DNA of 19,892 bases from Nitrospinota bacterium (GCA_018896985.1 JAHILQ010000130.1:1-19892); one strand, 5' to 3'. Shown: positions 7,310 to 15,039, counted from the stretch's first letter. Numbers and translations are program-made. Notes: a model not told the origin generated them from the letters alone.

Positions 7310-9643
7310 ATGGAGAGGCTCAAGAATATAAATGAACTGAAAAATCTCAGGGAACTTCTTCTAAAGGATGTCTTCAGCCCTGGGAAAAATGTGATAAAGG
7401 TCTGCTGCGGTCTTCCCTGCAGCACATTAGGTTCACATCACGTTGCCAGGGCATTAGAAGAGGAGACATCAAAGAGCGGTCTGGACATTAATATTGTCAA
7501 GACAGGGTGTCAGGGTCTCTGTCAGAAGGGACCTCTCCTGCAGATTGAGCCGCATGGTTACTTGTACCAGAGAGTCCATCATGACAAAGCAAAGGAAATA
7601 GTGTCTACTACTTACACCACCGGCACTCCTGTGAGAGATTTGCTCTACAGGGATTCCTTTCTTGATAAACCAAAGGAATTGTTGAGAGACATTCCTTTCT
7701 ATAAAAAGCAGATGAAGATAGCACTCAGGAATACAGGCAATATTGATCCCTTCAATATCCATCACTATATTGCTGCTGGTGGCTATAGTGCTATTGATAA
7801 GATATTTTCTTCCATGAGTCCTGAACAGGTAATTGAGGAGGTAAGAAAATCGAATCTCAGGGGCCGGGGAGGTGCGGGGTTCCCTGCTGGTGTCAAGTGG
7901 GCTCATACAAAAAGAGCGCCTGGTGGAATCAAGATGGTTATTGCGAATGGTGACGAGGGCGACCCTGGCGCCTTTATGGACAGATCAATCATGGAAGGCG
8001 ATCCCCACAGCATGCTCGAGGGAATGCTTGTATGTGCTTATGCAGTAGATGCGCATTTTGGATTTATCTATGTGCGTCATGAATATCCTCTCGCCATTAA
8101 AACTCTTCACAATGCAATCCGCCAGGCAGAGGAAATCGGATTGTTGGGGAAAAACATCCTTGGTACTGGATTTGATTTTACTATCCATATCAGGGAAGGT
8201 GCTGGAGCCTTTGTATGTGGTGAGGCTACCGCGCTTGTAGCATCAATTGAAGGAAACAGGGGATTCCCTCATGCAAGACCTCCTCGGGTGTCAGAGCCAG
8301 GAGGCGGTCCATGGGGATATCCTGCGAATCTGAATAATGTAGAAACGTATGCGTGTGTACCTCCGATCATAGAGAAGGGCGCAGATTGGTTCTTAAGTAT
8401 TGGAACTCAGAGTTCACCCGGTACAAAGGTTTTTTCCCTTGCAGGTAAAGTTAAGAATACAGGGCTTGTTGAAGTGCCGATGGGCATAACCCTGAGAGAG
8501 ATTATCTTTGATATCGGTGGAGGAATCATTGGGAATAAGAAATTCAAGGCTATACAGACAGGAGGGCCTTCTGGCGGATGTATACCGGAACAATATCTTG
8601 ATCTCCCTGTAGATTTTGACTCTCTCTGGAAGGTCGGTTCTATCATGGGATCAGGCGGCATGGTCGTTATGGACGAAGACAACTGCATGGTTGATATTGC
8701 AAAGTTCTTCCTTTCTTTTACACAGGCTGAGTCATGCGGGAAGTGTCCGCCCTGCAGGATAGGCACATACCAGATGCTGCAGATACTTGAAAAGATAACC
8801 TCGGGTAATGGAGAGAAAGGTGACATAGAGAGGCTTGTAGAGATCGGTCAGCGGATAAAAGAGAGCGCGCTCTGCGGTCTTGGAAACAGCGCTCCAAATC
8901 CGGTCCTTACAACAATCAAATACTTCAGGGAAGAATACGAAGAACATATATATGACAAATACTGCAGGTCAACGGTATGCAGCCTCGGTATTTTCATAAT
9001 AGACCACGATGAATGCATCCTCTGCGGCCTGTGCAAGCAGGCCTGTGCTTTTGGTGCAGTGAAAGAGACGAGAAGGAGTTTCTTTATTGACAGAGATACC
9101 TGCACAAAATGCAGGGCATGCTATTACGCCTGTCCTGTAAGTGCTGTCAAGGTAGTGAAACAGAGATTTGCAAGACTCGAGGAAGCCCTGAAGATACCTT
9201 CTGAAGAAATAGCAGTCATTGAAAGGAGAACCAGGATGAGATTGAAAGATATCTTAGAATCAAAACCGTATGAGATAGTGAAAATTAACAGGAATTGCCG
9301 TATTTCGGATGCAGTAAAAATGATGAGTGAGAAGAACGTAAGTGGCATATTCGTAGTTGATGAGAATGACAAACTAGTAAGCATATTTACTGAGAGGGAT
9401 ATTGTCCGATGTGTTTTTAATAATATCCCTACAGACGAGTATTTAGAAAATCTCGTAAGGCGGGATATCACAACATTCGACCCTGCGACTGAGGTTAGTT
9501 CAGCAATATCGATTGCATCCAGAAAAAAGATCAGACATCTACCGGTGGTTGAGGGCGACAAGATAGTAGGTATGATTACATTTAGAGACTTAGTCTCATA
9601 TCTGCTTCCTGAAATCTGTTTCATGGCAGACACCATGTATTGA
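7310..9643 (+). CDS. HydB/NuoF-type NAD(H)-binding flavoprotein with C-terminal CBS pair
   Basis: This 777-residue multidomain protein reads in order as follows. A thioredoxin-like [2Fe-2S] domain has Cys32, Cys37, Cys67 and Cys71. The NuoF FMN/NADH domain has GRGGAGFPAGVKW at 185-197 and GDEGDPGAF at 214-222, followed by an SLBB region. The N3-type [4Fe-4S] site has Cys476, Cys479, Cys482 and Cys522. Two ferredoxin-type [4Fe-4S] motifs lie at 569-579 and 598-608. A tandem CBS pair occupies about 648-767, ending in IFTERDIV and MITFRDLV. Up to about residue 620 it looks like HydB, which is usually about 600 residues; the CBS pair is extra. It probably oxidises or reduces NAD(H) and could split electrons. 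AGGGAG about 10 nt upstream supports ATG 7310. Confidence 0.92.
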   Translation: MERLKNINELKNLRELLLKDVFSPGKNVIKVCCGLPCSTLGSHHVARALEEETSKSGLDINIVKTGCQGLCQKGPLLQIEPHGYLYQRVHHDKAKEIVSTTYTTGTPVRDLLYRDSFLDKPKELLRDIPFYKKQMKIALRNTGNIDPFNIHHYIAAGGYSAIDKIFSSMSPEQVIEEVRKSNLRGRGGAGFPAGVKWAHTKRAPGGIKMVIANGDEGDPGAFMDRSIMEGDPHSMLEGMLVCAYAVDAHFGFIYVRHEYPLAIKTLHNAIRQAEEIGLLGKNILGTGFDFTIHIREGAGAFVCGEATALVASIEGNRGFPHARPPRVSEPGGGPWGYPANLNNVETYACVPPIIEKGADWFLSIGTQSSPGTKVFSLAGKVKNTGLVEVPMGITLREIIFDIGGGIIGNKKFKAIQTGGPSGGCIPEQYLDLPVDFDSLWKVGSIMGSGGMVVMDEDNCMVDIAKFFLSFTQAESCGKCPPCRIGTYQMLQILEKITSGNGEKGDIERLVEIGQRIKESALCGLGNSAPNPVLTTIKYFREEYEEHIYDKYCRSTVCSLGIFIIDHDECILCGLCKQACAFGAVKETRRSFFIDRDTCTKCRACYYACPVSAVKVVKQRFARLEEALKIPSEEIAVIERRTRMRLKDILESKPYEIVKINRNCRISDAVKMMSEKNVSGIFVVDENDKLVSIFTERDIVRCVFNNIPTDEYLENLVRRDITTFDPATEVSSAISIASRKKIRHLPVVEGDKIVGMITFRDLVSYLLPEICFMADTMY

Positions 9644-9662
9644 TATGAGTGAGGTAGGAATG

Positions 9663-10277
9663 ATGAGTGAAGAGAGTTTACCCGAAGAGAAAGGGAAAAA
9701 ACTCGAGGACATAAGAAAAGAGGCGGAAGAAAAGGCATGTCCTGTTCAAAGGGTTCTCTATTTTATCGAAGAGTTCATCGAAGGCCCGATGTGCAGTAAA
9801 TGTTTTCCCTGTTCTCTCGGGACCGCAGAGGCAAAGATCAGATTGATCAGGATCAGCCAGCATCAAACAAACGTCAGCGATGCAGATATTCAGGTATTGA
9901 ACAGAATAGGTTTAAATATGATAGAAGGCTCATTCTGCAAGAGAGGTAAGGATACGGGTAAATTCATCGACGAAACACTCGCAGTTTCAAAAGAGGAATT
10001 CAGGCAGCATCTTTCCGGCATTTGTCCCCAAAAGGAATGTATCAGCCTTGTCGAATATGTCATAAATCCTGAACTCTGTATTATGTGCGGTAAATGTTTA
10101 GAGGCTTGTAAGTATGATGCAATAATAGGCGAAAAGAGAGAGCCATATCTATCCGGGTATCTGCCTTTCGAGATACTTCAAAAGAAATGTACGAAATGTG
10201 GAGAGTGCATTAAGGTCTGTCCCACAGGTGCGATAGAGCTTATAACAATGAAGGTAGATGAATTAGTCAATAGATGA
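9663..10277 (+). CDS. Ferredoxin-like protein resembling the tail of NuoF without the flavin domain
   Basis: At 204 residues, it begins with a charged helix, then has a NuoF-type [4Fe-4S] helical domain (Cys44, Cys47, Cys50, Cys92 in MCSKCFPC ... SFCKRG), a CPQKEC motif (121-126) and two ferredoxin [4Fe-4S] motifs (139-149 and 176-186). The same order of motifs occupies residues 476-608 of the preceding flavoprotein, so it looks like a duplicated, flavin-free tail. It would be a cytoplasmic electron wire within the complex. Start choice: GAGGT at 9651-9655 serves ATG 9663 (or ATG 9660); an in-frame ATG at 9645 has no ribosome binding site. Only a short gap follows the flavoprotein stop, so coupling is likely. 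Confidence 0.85.
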   Translation: MSEESLPEEKGKKLEDIRKEAEEKACPVQRVLYFIEEFIEGPMCSKCFPCSLGTAEAKIRLIRISQHQTNVSDADIQVLNRIGLNMIEGSFCKRGKDTGKFIDETLAVSKEEFRQHLSGICPQKECISLVEYVINPELCIMCGKCLEACKYDAIIGEKREPYLSGYLPFEILQKKCTKCGECIKVCPTGAIELITMKVDELVNR

Positions 10278-10302
10278 TAACTGTTTTTATGGAGGAGATG
10301 GA

Positions 10303-12327
10303 ATGGAGAAATTGGTCAAACTTCAGATAGATGGAACAATGGTCGAGGCGCCAGCAGGCATGAATCTTATCGATGCAGCAGAGCTTGCAGGGATTCATAT
10401 ACCAAACCTCTGTTACCTCAAGGGCATGAAGGGAGTAGGAGCATGCAGGCTTTGCCTTATTGAGGTAGAAGGATTGAAGGCTCCTGTCATAGCATGCAAT
10501 ACAAAGGTCAAAGAAGGCATGGTTATAAATACGAAGACTGAAAAGGTTCAGGAGATAAGGAAATTCGTCATAGACCTTATCCTTTCCATGCACCCACTTG
10601 ATTGCATGACATGTACAAAGGCAGGTATATGCAACCTTCAAAAATATGCCTATGACTTTGAGCTTAAGGAATCGAGCTTTACAAAAAAGAAATTTGGTTA
10701 TCCCGTTGATGAGTCAAATCCTTTTATAAAGCGAGACCCTGACTACTGTATCCTATGCGGCAAATGCGTCCGTGTATGCAGGCATCAGGGAACAAATGTT
10801 CTTGACTTCATGGGCCGCGGCGTAGGCGCAAAGGTAATAACAGCAACTGATAAGCCGCTTCAGGAATCTTCATGCACGTTCTGCGGAAGCTGTGTTGATG
10901 CATGTCCTGTCAATGCCCTGCTTGAGGCTGACAGGTGGAGAAAAGGAAGAGAATGGGAATACGAAAAAACAAGATCTGTATGCCTCTTATGCGGAAACGG
11001 CTGCGACATATCAGTAAGCACAAAAGAAGGCAGAGTCGCAAAGATAAACTCGGGCGCAGCTGATGGCTCTGTTGAAAAATATATCTGCGCCTACGGAAGG
11101 TTTGGATTCGATTGCATAGAAGCAGAGACAAGGGTAACATCTCCGATGAAAAAAGTCGGGAATGAACTGAAAGAGACAACATGGGAAGACGCAATAAGCA
11201 TAGTTGCCGGGAAACTGAAAAAAGCTAGTACATCTGCTGGCTTTGTAAGCACGGCAGGAATCATGAATGAGGATGCACTTGTCCTTAAACAGCTTGCAGC
11301 AGTTGTGAAGTCAAAGAACTTAGATACAACGGCAAGTCTTTATTCTGATGCTGATTCCCTGAAGAACGAGAGCGCTGATATTGATTCAGCAGACCTTATC
11401 ATACTTGCAGGACTGAATCCCAACCAGTGGACAAGGGTATTGCCAGCGCTTGATGCGGCAGTAAGAAGGAGAGTGAATTCAGGCGCAAAGCTTATTGTGG
11501 TAAATTCAGGCGATACAAACATATCAGCAGTTGCAGCATTAAGCATCAAAGGTGATGAGGCAAAGATACTCTCAGAGATTGCACAGGGCATAATCTCAAA
11601 AGGCGGAAAAGCCCCGAAAGAGCTTGTTCATGCGCTTACCTCAGTTGATCCATCAGATGATGCGATAAAATGCGCAGAGCTATTCATGGCAGCAAATAAC
11701 CCATTGATATTCTCCTCCCCTTCCCTCTACGATGCATCTGCAAATCTCTCATTGATAAAAGGCGCCGTAGCAGCAGTGCCTATAGAGAGCAATGCCAAAG
11801 GCGTTATCTTGATGGGAATTGAAGGCGAAGGAAAGTCCTACAAAGAAATGGTTGGTGACGGCATGAATGTCCTTTATGCAATCGGTGAACTTCCTCTGAG
11901 CAAGAGGCCGAAAACAGATTTTCTCGTAGTCCAGAACTCGCACCTGACAGAACTCGCAAAGCAGGCGGATGTTGTCCTTCCGTCAGCAGCGTTCCTTGAG
12001 GCGTCAGGTACAATAGTTGATTATATGGGAAGGCTTAAATACCTCTGCAAGGCTATTGAGCCGGCAGGACAGTCAATGTCTCACAGGGAAATATTAATGG
12101 CAGTCGCAAAGGCAGTCGGCAAGGATATCAAGGAGCCAAAGGATGCAGACGTCAAGAAGGCTTTAAAGGCAAAACCAAAGGTTTCGCTTAAGCCTTTCAA
12201 AAAGAAAGAAGGCTTGGATGTGAATCCTCAGGAGATGATAGAGTCAATCAATGCATCTGTAATCAATGGGTCAAGGCTTCTCTGGCTCAAGGAGTCTGAA
12301 AATGAATATTGCAAGAAAGTATCTTAG
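10303..12327 (+). CDS. NuoG-like iron-sulfur protein with non-catalytic molybdopterin-oxidoreductase domain
   Basis: This 674-residue protein starts with a [2Fe-2S] domain (Cys37, Cys48, Cys51, Cys65), then a His97/Cys101/Cys104/Cys110 cluster site, two ferredoxin [4Fe-4S] motifs (149-159, 191-201) and the N-terminal [4Fe-4S] of the molybdopterin family (Cys227, Cys230, Cys234, Cys262). The rest resembles a formate-dehydrogenase-like fold, but the position of the catalytic Cys/Sec-His falls in DTTASLYSD (341-349), with neither residue present. There is no in-frame TGA, and the C-terminal dinucleotide-binding domain is missing or very short. Like NuoG it is therefore probably an electron relay, not an enzyme. 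GGAGG precedes ATG 10303. A function in linking CODH or ferredoxin to the flavoprotein is inferred. Confidence 0.88.
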   Translation: MEKLVKLQIDGTMVEAPAGMNLIDAAELAGIHIPNLCYLKGMKGVGACRLCLIEVEGLKAPVIACNTKVKEGMVINTKTEKVQEIRKFVIDLILSMHPLDCMTCTKAGICNLQKYAYDFELKESSFTKKKFGYPVDESNPFIKRDPDYCILCGKCVRVCRHQGTNVLDFMGRGVGAKVITATDKPLQESSCTFCGSCVDACPVNALLEADRWRKGREWEYEKTRSVCLLCGNGCDISVSTKEGRVAKINSGAADGSVEKYICAYGRFGFDCIEAETRVTSPMKKVGNELKETTWEDAISIVAGKLKKASTSAGFVSTAGIMNEDALVLKQLAAVVKSKNLDTTASLYSDADSLKNESADIDSADLIILAGLNPNQWTRVLPALDAAVRRRVNSGAKLIVVNSGDTNISAVAALSIKGDEAKILSEIAQGIISKGGKAPKELVHALTSVDPSDDAIKCAELFMAANNPLIFSSPSLYDASANLSLIKGAVAAVPIESNAKGVILMGIEGEGKSYKEMVGDGMNVLYAIGELPLSKRPKTDFLVVQNSHLTELAKQADVVLPSAAFLEASGTIVDYMGRLKYLCKAIEPAGQSMSHREILMAVAKAVGKDIKEPKDADVKKALKAKPKVSLKPFKKKEGLDVNPQEMIESINASVINGSRLLWLKESENEYCKKVS

Positions 12328-12496
12328 AGGACAGCTTTCGTCCGAGGAATTCAGGCGCTCATTTCTGGAAGAAAAAACTAAGCTTGACCTTGAATATAAA
12401 TTGGAGGAATTGAAAAATGACATTAAGTCTCGCAAAAGCCGTGAAAAACTTATAAAGAAGATAGATTCAATTGAGGAATATGTCCTGTCTGCATGA
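12302..12496 (+). CDS. Small charged helical protein overlapping the NuoG-like gene
   Basis: This 64-residue ORF overlaps the end of the preceding gene by 26 bp in another frame. An AAGGAG motif (about 12288-12293), set 8 nt before ATG 12302 and inside the upstream gene, argues that it is translated and coupled. The sequence is rich in Lys, Glu and Leu and predicted to be almost all helix, with a possible coiled coil from residue 22 to 60; it has no cysteines, signal peptide or membrane segment. I do not recognise the family. It could be an assembly or regulatory factor for the electron-transfer complex. A longer reading from 12266 lacks a ribosome binding site. Confidence 0.6.
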   Translation: MNIARKYLRGQLSSEEFRRSFLEEKTKLDLEYKLEELKNDIKSRKSREKLIKKIDSIEEYVLSA

Positions 12497-12611
12497 AGGC
12501 AGTGATGTAGCGCCAAATTTTTATCCCTTAAAAGCTGTCCATGTCCCTTTTGTTCTTATCAAAAACTTGACGAAATCCAGTGAAATAGCTATATTGTTTT
12601 CAGAAATTCAA

Positions 12612-12670
12612 ATATCCGCGTTGCGACTATCTCTCTATTTCGGCGGTATATACGCAATAACTGCGGATAT
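12612..12670. repeat. Interrupted inverted repeat downstream of the CODH/ACS operon
   Basis: ATATCCGC (12612-12619) and GCGGATAT (12663-12670) are perfect complements. Inside them TTGCG (12621-12625) faces CGCAA (12653-12657), giving a two-part stem around a loop. No U-tract follows, so it is not an obvious intrinsic terminator. The 12497-12721 gap otherwise shows no convincing gene. Confidence 0.45.
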
Positions 12671-12721
12671 GAAGAAGCTATGCGCTCATTGGTCACCAAA
12701 ATAACATATTAAGAGAAATGT

Positions 12722-13030
12722 ATGGAAATAGAGGGAATTAGAGTTAAAATAAGCATAGGAGAATATCGCTTTTCTGATCATGCTGTAAAGAGAATGATCA
12801 AACGAACTATTGACCAAACTGAGATAGAAGAGGCAGTATTATCAGGTGAGATTATAGAAGAATATCCTGACGACAAATATTCTCCGAGCTGTCTTATTTA
12901 TGGGAGGTCGAAAGCTGATAGACATCTTCATGTGCAGCTTTCACTTCCACCAACAGTTGTTGTTATTACAGCTTATGACCCAGACGAGACCGAATGGATA
13001 GATTATAGAGTTAGGAGGACAAAGGAATGA
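12722..13030 (+). CDS. DUF4258 protein, probable toxin of a toxin-antitoxin pair (copy 1)
   Basis: This 102-residue protein has the DUF4258 pattern: the N-terminal FSDHAVKRMIKRTID segment with the conserved His-Ala and Arg, a central EAVLSGEIIEEYPDD block, and a C-terminal VVVITAYDPDETEW strand. The fold resembles RelE/MqsR-like small toxins, and genes of this family usually sit directly before a YgiT/MqsA-type zinc-finger gene, as here: the pair overlaps by 4 nt (ATGA at 13027). Toxin activity, probably on RNA, is inferred from family and layout; no catalytic residue can be proved by eye. A second, divergent pair lies at 15443-15977. It is first in its small operon, downstream of the CODH/ACS operon. 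Confidence 0.78.
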   Translation: MEIEGIRVKISIGEYRFSDHAVKRMIKRTIDQTEIEEAVLSGEIIEEYPDDKYSPSCLIYGRSKADRHLHVQLSLPPTVVVITAYDPDETEWIDYRVRRTKE

Positions 13031-13260
13031 AATGCATTTTTTGTGGCGGTGAGACAAAAAAAATGTTGGCAACCTTCAGTTATGAAGAGGAAAACAGGTT
13101 TTTTCTTGTTGAACATGTCCCTGCCGAAGTTTGCGAACGATGTGGAGAGAAGACTTATTCTCCTGATGTTACTAATGGGTTACTGAAGTTCGCAAAGGAC
13201 AAATTTAAGCCCGTTAAGAAACTTGAAGTCCCTGTTTTCGATTTTGCTGAAAGTTGTTGA
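13027..13260 (+). CDS. YgiT-type zinc-finger protein, probable antitoxin (copy 1)
   Basis: This 77-residue protein has two CxxC zinc knuckles, CIFC near the start and CERC at about residues 36-39, followed by the typical GEKTYSPDV segment. This is the N-terminal zinc domain of MqsA-type antitoxins without the DNA-binding HTH domain. It should bind and neutralise the DUF4258 protein encoded upstream (family inference). Translation is coupled through an ATGA overlap. The following 90 nt hold a short run that reads AIRIAKKLNEISGIEKG in frame but has a stop just before it, perhaps a remnant. Confidence 0.8.
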   Translation: MKCIFCGGETKKMLATFSYEEENRFFLVEHVPAEVCERCGEKTYSPDVTNGLLKFAKDKFKPVKKLEVPVFDFAESC

Positions 13261-13351
13261 TGTTGGTAACCAACAGCGCATAAATACGGGCTATCCGCAT
13301 TGCGAAGAAGTTAAATGAAATTTCGGGCATTGAAAAAGGACTGATGTAAAC

Positions 13352-14275
13352 ATGTTTGATTTCATCTTTAGAAACAAGAATATATTTTTTTACTTCGTCA
13401 ATATTTGCAATGAAAAATACCGTTCTGGTCATGAATTATCGAAATATAAAGAGATTATCAAAAAACATACCGAACATAGCAATTTAGAATTTTTATTAAA
13501 TGATCCGGAGATGTACCCTTTAATCATAGAGACTTTGAAGGCATTTAATATGGATCAAAAAGGTGCAAAACTAACAACCGCTGAAAAATTTAAAGAATCT
13601 CTCTTTTTGAATCATGTTAAAGAAGACTTAATTAAATTATCCAATTATAAGTTGTTTTTAATTGATCGGAGACAAATTGAACATGAAATAACTGGATTGC
13701 TTGAAAATGTCTTTTGTAATCTTAAGGTAATGGAAACAAAAAGAAGAATAGTTGGTGTGTCTAAAGCATTACATTTTTTATTGCCTGATTTGGTTATGCT
13801 TATGGACAGTAAATATACAATGACTTTCTTTTTTGGATATAACAAATATTCAAAAGACGTTAAAGACGAATTCAATGTCTTCAAAGATATTTTTATCAAA
13901 ACCTATGATATTACGAGAGGGTTGTGTTTAACACAAAAGGATGTTGACGGAAAATCATGGAACACTTCTGTGCCAAAACTTATTGACAATGCCATCATCG
14001 GATTTAATAGATATTTTGATGATTGTGTCATGCGGTTTAGCGATGACTCTGTAGAAAAGGTCATATTACTCGTAGAACAATTTACAAAACTTGAACCGAC
14101 AGAAAAGAAGCGATATGAAAAATCTCTTGAGAAACAGAAAGATAAGATACTTAAGTCAGTCAGAGAAAAAATCAGAGAGAAATTGCTTATAAGAAAGGCG
14201 ATCGAGGCTGGAATAAATGTTTCAGAAGAGGAAATAGAAGCTTATTTACTGAAGAAAACAGGAGGCGATATATGA
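13352..14275 (+). CDS. Hypothetical 307-aa protein, AT-rich, helical
   Basis: I cannot assign a function. The protein is mostly helical. Its most distinctive segment is GVSKALHFLLPDLVMLMDS (135-153), a pattern of the form SK-x-LHFL-x-PDL-x4-D found, as far as I recall, in various uncharacterised accessory or defence-associated proteins. The C-terminal third (250-300) is highly charged and likely coiled-coil, ending in an EAGINVSEEEIEAYL segment. Codon use is markedly AT-rich compared with the acs genes and scpA on either side, suggesting transfer. The start at ATG 13352 has only a weak ribosome binding site. It overlaps the next gene by 4 nt (ATGA at 14272), so the two are probably one unit. 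Confidence 0.7.
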   Translation: MFDFIFRNKNIFFYFVNICNEKYRSGHELSKYKEIIKKHTEHSNLEFLLNDPEMYPLIIETLKAFNMDQKGAKLTTAEKFKESLFLNHVKEDLIKLSNYKLFLIDRRQIEHEITGLLENVFCNLKVMETKRRIVGVSKALHFLLPDLVMLMDSKYTMTFFFGYNKYSKDVKDEFNVFKDIFIKTYDITRGLCLTQKDVDGKSWNTSVPKLIDNAIIGFNRYFDDCVMRFSDDSVEKVILLVEQFTKLEPTEKKRYEKSLEKQKDKILKSVREKIREKLLIRKAIEAGINVSEEEIEAYLLKKTGGDI

Positions 14276-14499
14276 ATAAAATCCAGAAAACCGTGCTTAT
14301 TGCAGGAGCAATTATTATGATTGTTGTCTTTATATTCGCTCCACTTTATATGCCCTATGAAGGTGGATATTTCAGGGTAGAAAGCACTCATGAACGTGGG
14401 AGAAAACTTCCTTCGGATGTTTTTATGAGAGAATTGCTTGTTATAGCAATTACCGCTGTACTTTATTTTGCCTTGAAGGATAAAGATAAAAAAGGATGA
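14272..14499 (+). CDS. Small two-helix membrane protein
   Basis: This 75-residue protein has a first hydrophobic segment at about residues 8-26, a polar loop (27-50) with GGYFRVESTHERGRK, and a second hydrophobic segment at about 51-67, ending in a KDKDKKG tail. It is probably an inner-membrane protein. Its ATG overlaps the stop of the 307-aa gene, which implies coupled translation and perhaps a joint role, for example membrane anchoring. I do not recognise a named family. Confidence 0.68.
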   Translation: MNKIQKTVLIAGAIIMIVVFIFAPLYMPYEGGYFRVESTHERGRKLPSDVFMRELLVIAITAVLYFALKDKDKKG

Positions 14500-14570
14500 A
14501 AATAAAACCGTAAAATGCCCGTAACTGCAACTAACATGGTGCAAAAGATTAAGGGCTGGCGAGGGACACA

Positions 14571-14703
14571 GAGCCTGTCTAAAAACTCAGATTTTGTCAT
14601 TCCCCGGCTTGACCGGGGAATCCAGAACATATTGAAAAGACTGGATTCCCGCCTTCGCGAGAATGACGACTTTTTATGGGAATGACAGTTTTTAGACAAG
14701 CTC
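14571..14703. mobile_element. 133-bp MITE-like element
   Basis: Terminal inverted repeats of 17 bp match at 16 positions: GAGCCTGTCTAAAAACT at 14571-14587 and the complement of AGTTTTTAGACAAGCTC at 14687-14703. The interior has a TCATTCCCCGG/CCGGGGAAT hairpin and a second TGGATTCCCGC-to-GAATGAC palindromic half, related to the ATTCCCG hairpin of the element at 2244-2359. It has no ORF. Confidence 0.62.
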
Positions 14704-14706
14704 CAC

Positions 14707-14767
14707 ATCCCTATTTCTTTTCTTAATCCCCTTCCCCCCACCTGAAACATCAGCAGAGTTTTAATAA
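14707..14767. repeat. Partial copy A of a dispersed ~100-bp repeat
   Basis: This resembles the right half of the copy at 16069-16167. AAACATCAGCAGAGTTTTAA (14745-14764) matches the copy at 16145 with two differences, and the preceding pyrimidine-rich stretch also aligns. It begins immediately after the MITE. The rest of 14768-15039 shows no gene; it holds the inverted repeat at 14872-14938. Confidence 0.4.
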
Positions 14768-14871
14768 TTCTCACCGCCCCCTGCCCTTCCTTGTCAAAGG
14801 GGAATTAACCCGGAAAATGCATTAGCATGGACATGGATGACTGAAAAGTATTTTGCAGCAACACCTTTTAC

Positions 14872-14938
14872 ATGCCATAATCAATTCTTGATTTGCACGT
14901 TATTATCCAATAAACTTTTGTGAATTGCATTATGGCAT
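14872..14938. repeat. 16-bp inverted repeat with 34-nt loop
   Basis: ATGCCATAATCAATTC (14872-14887) pairs with GAATTGCATTATGGCAT (14922-14938) with a single bulged base. The loop is AT-rich and no U-tract follows, so this is neither a standard terminator nor clearly a MITE. It lies about 100 bp upstream of the promoter at 15040. Confidence 0.55.
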
Positions 14939-15039
14939 CCGGTTAAATCATGTTGAAATCAAAAGACTTTGAAGGCATTCATGTTCATGCATGTAAAAAT
15001 ACAATTGCATTTTTCGGGTTAAGGGGGACGTCAGTAGAG

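Noticed and set aside
10303..12327. Selenocysteine formate dehydrogenase
   Set aside because: There is no in-frame TGA, and the catalytic Cys/Sec-His pair is absent from the expected position; NuoG-like is the better call.
12471..12704. 77-codon frame after the small helical gene
   Set aside because: No ribosome binding site, no recognisable composition, and it crosses the inverted repeat at 12612-12670; it looks like chance.
13282..13351. Small gene reading AIRIAKKLNEISGIEKG
   Set aside because: An in-frame stop lies just upstream and no start codon or ribosome binding site is present; at most it is a remnant.
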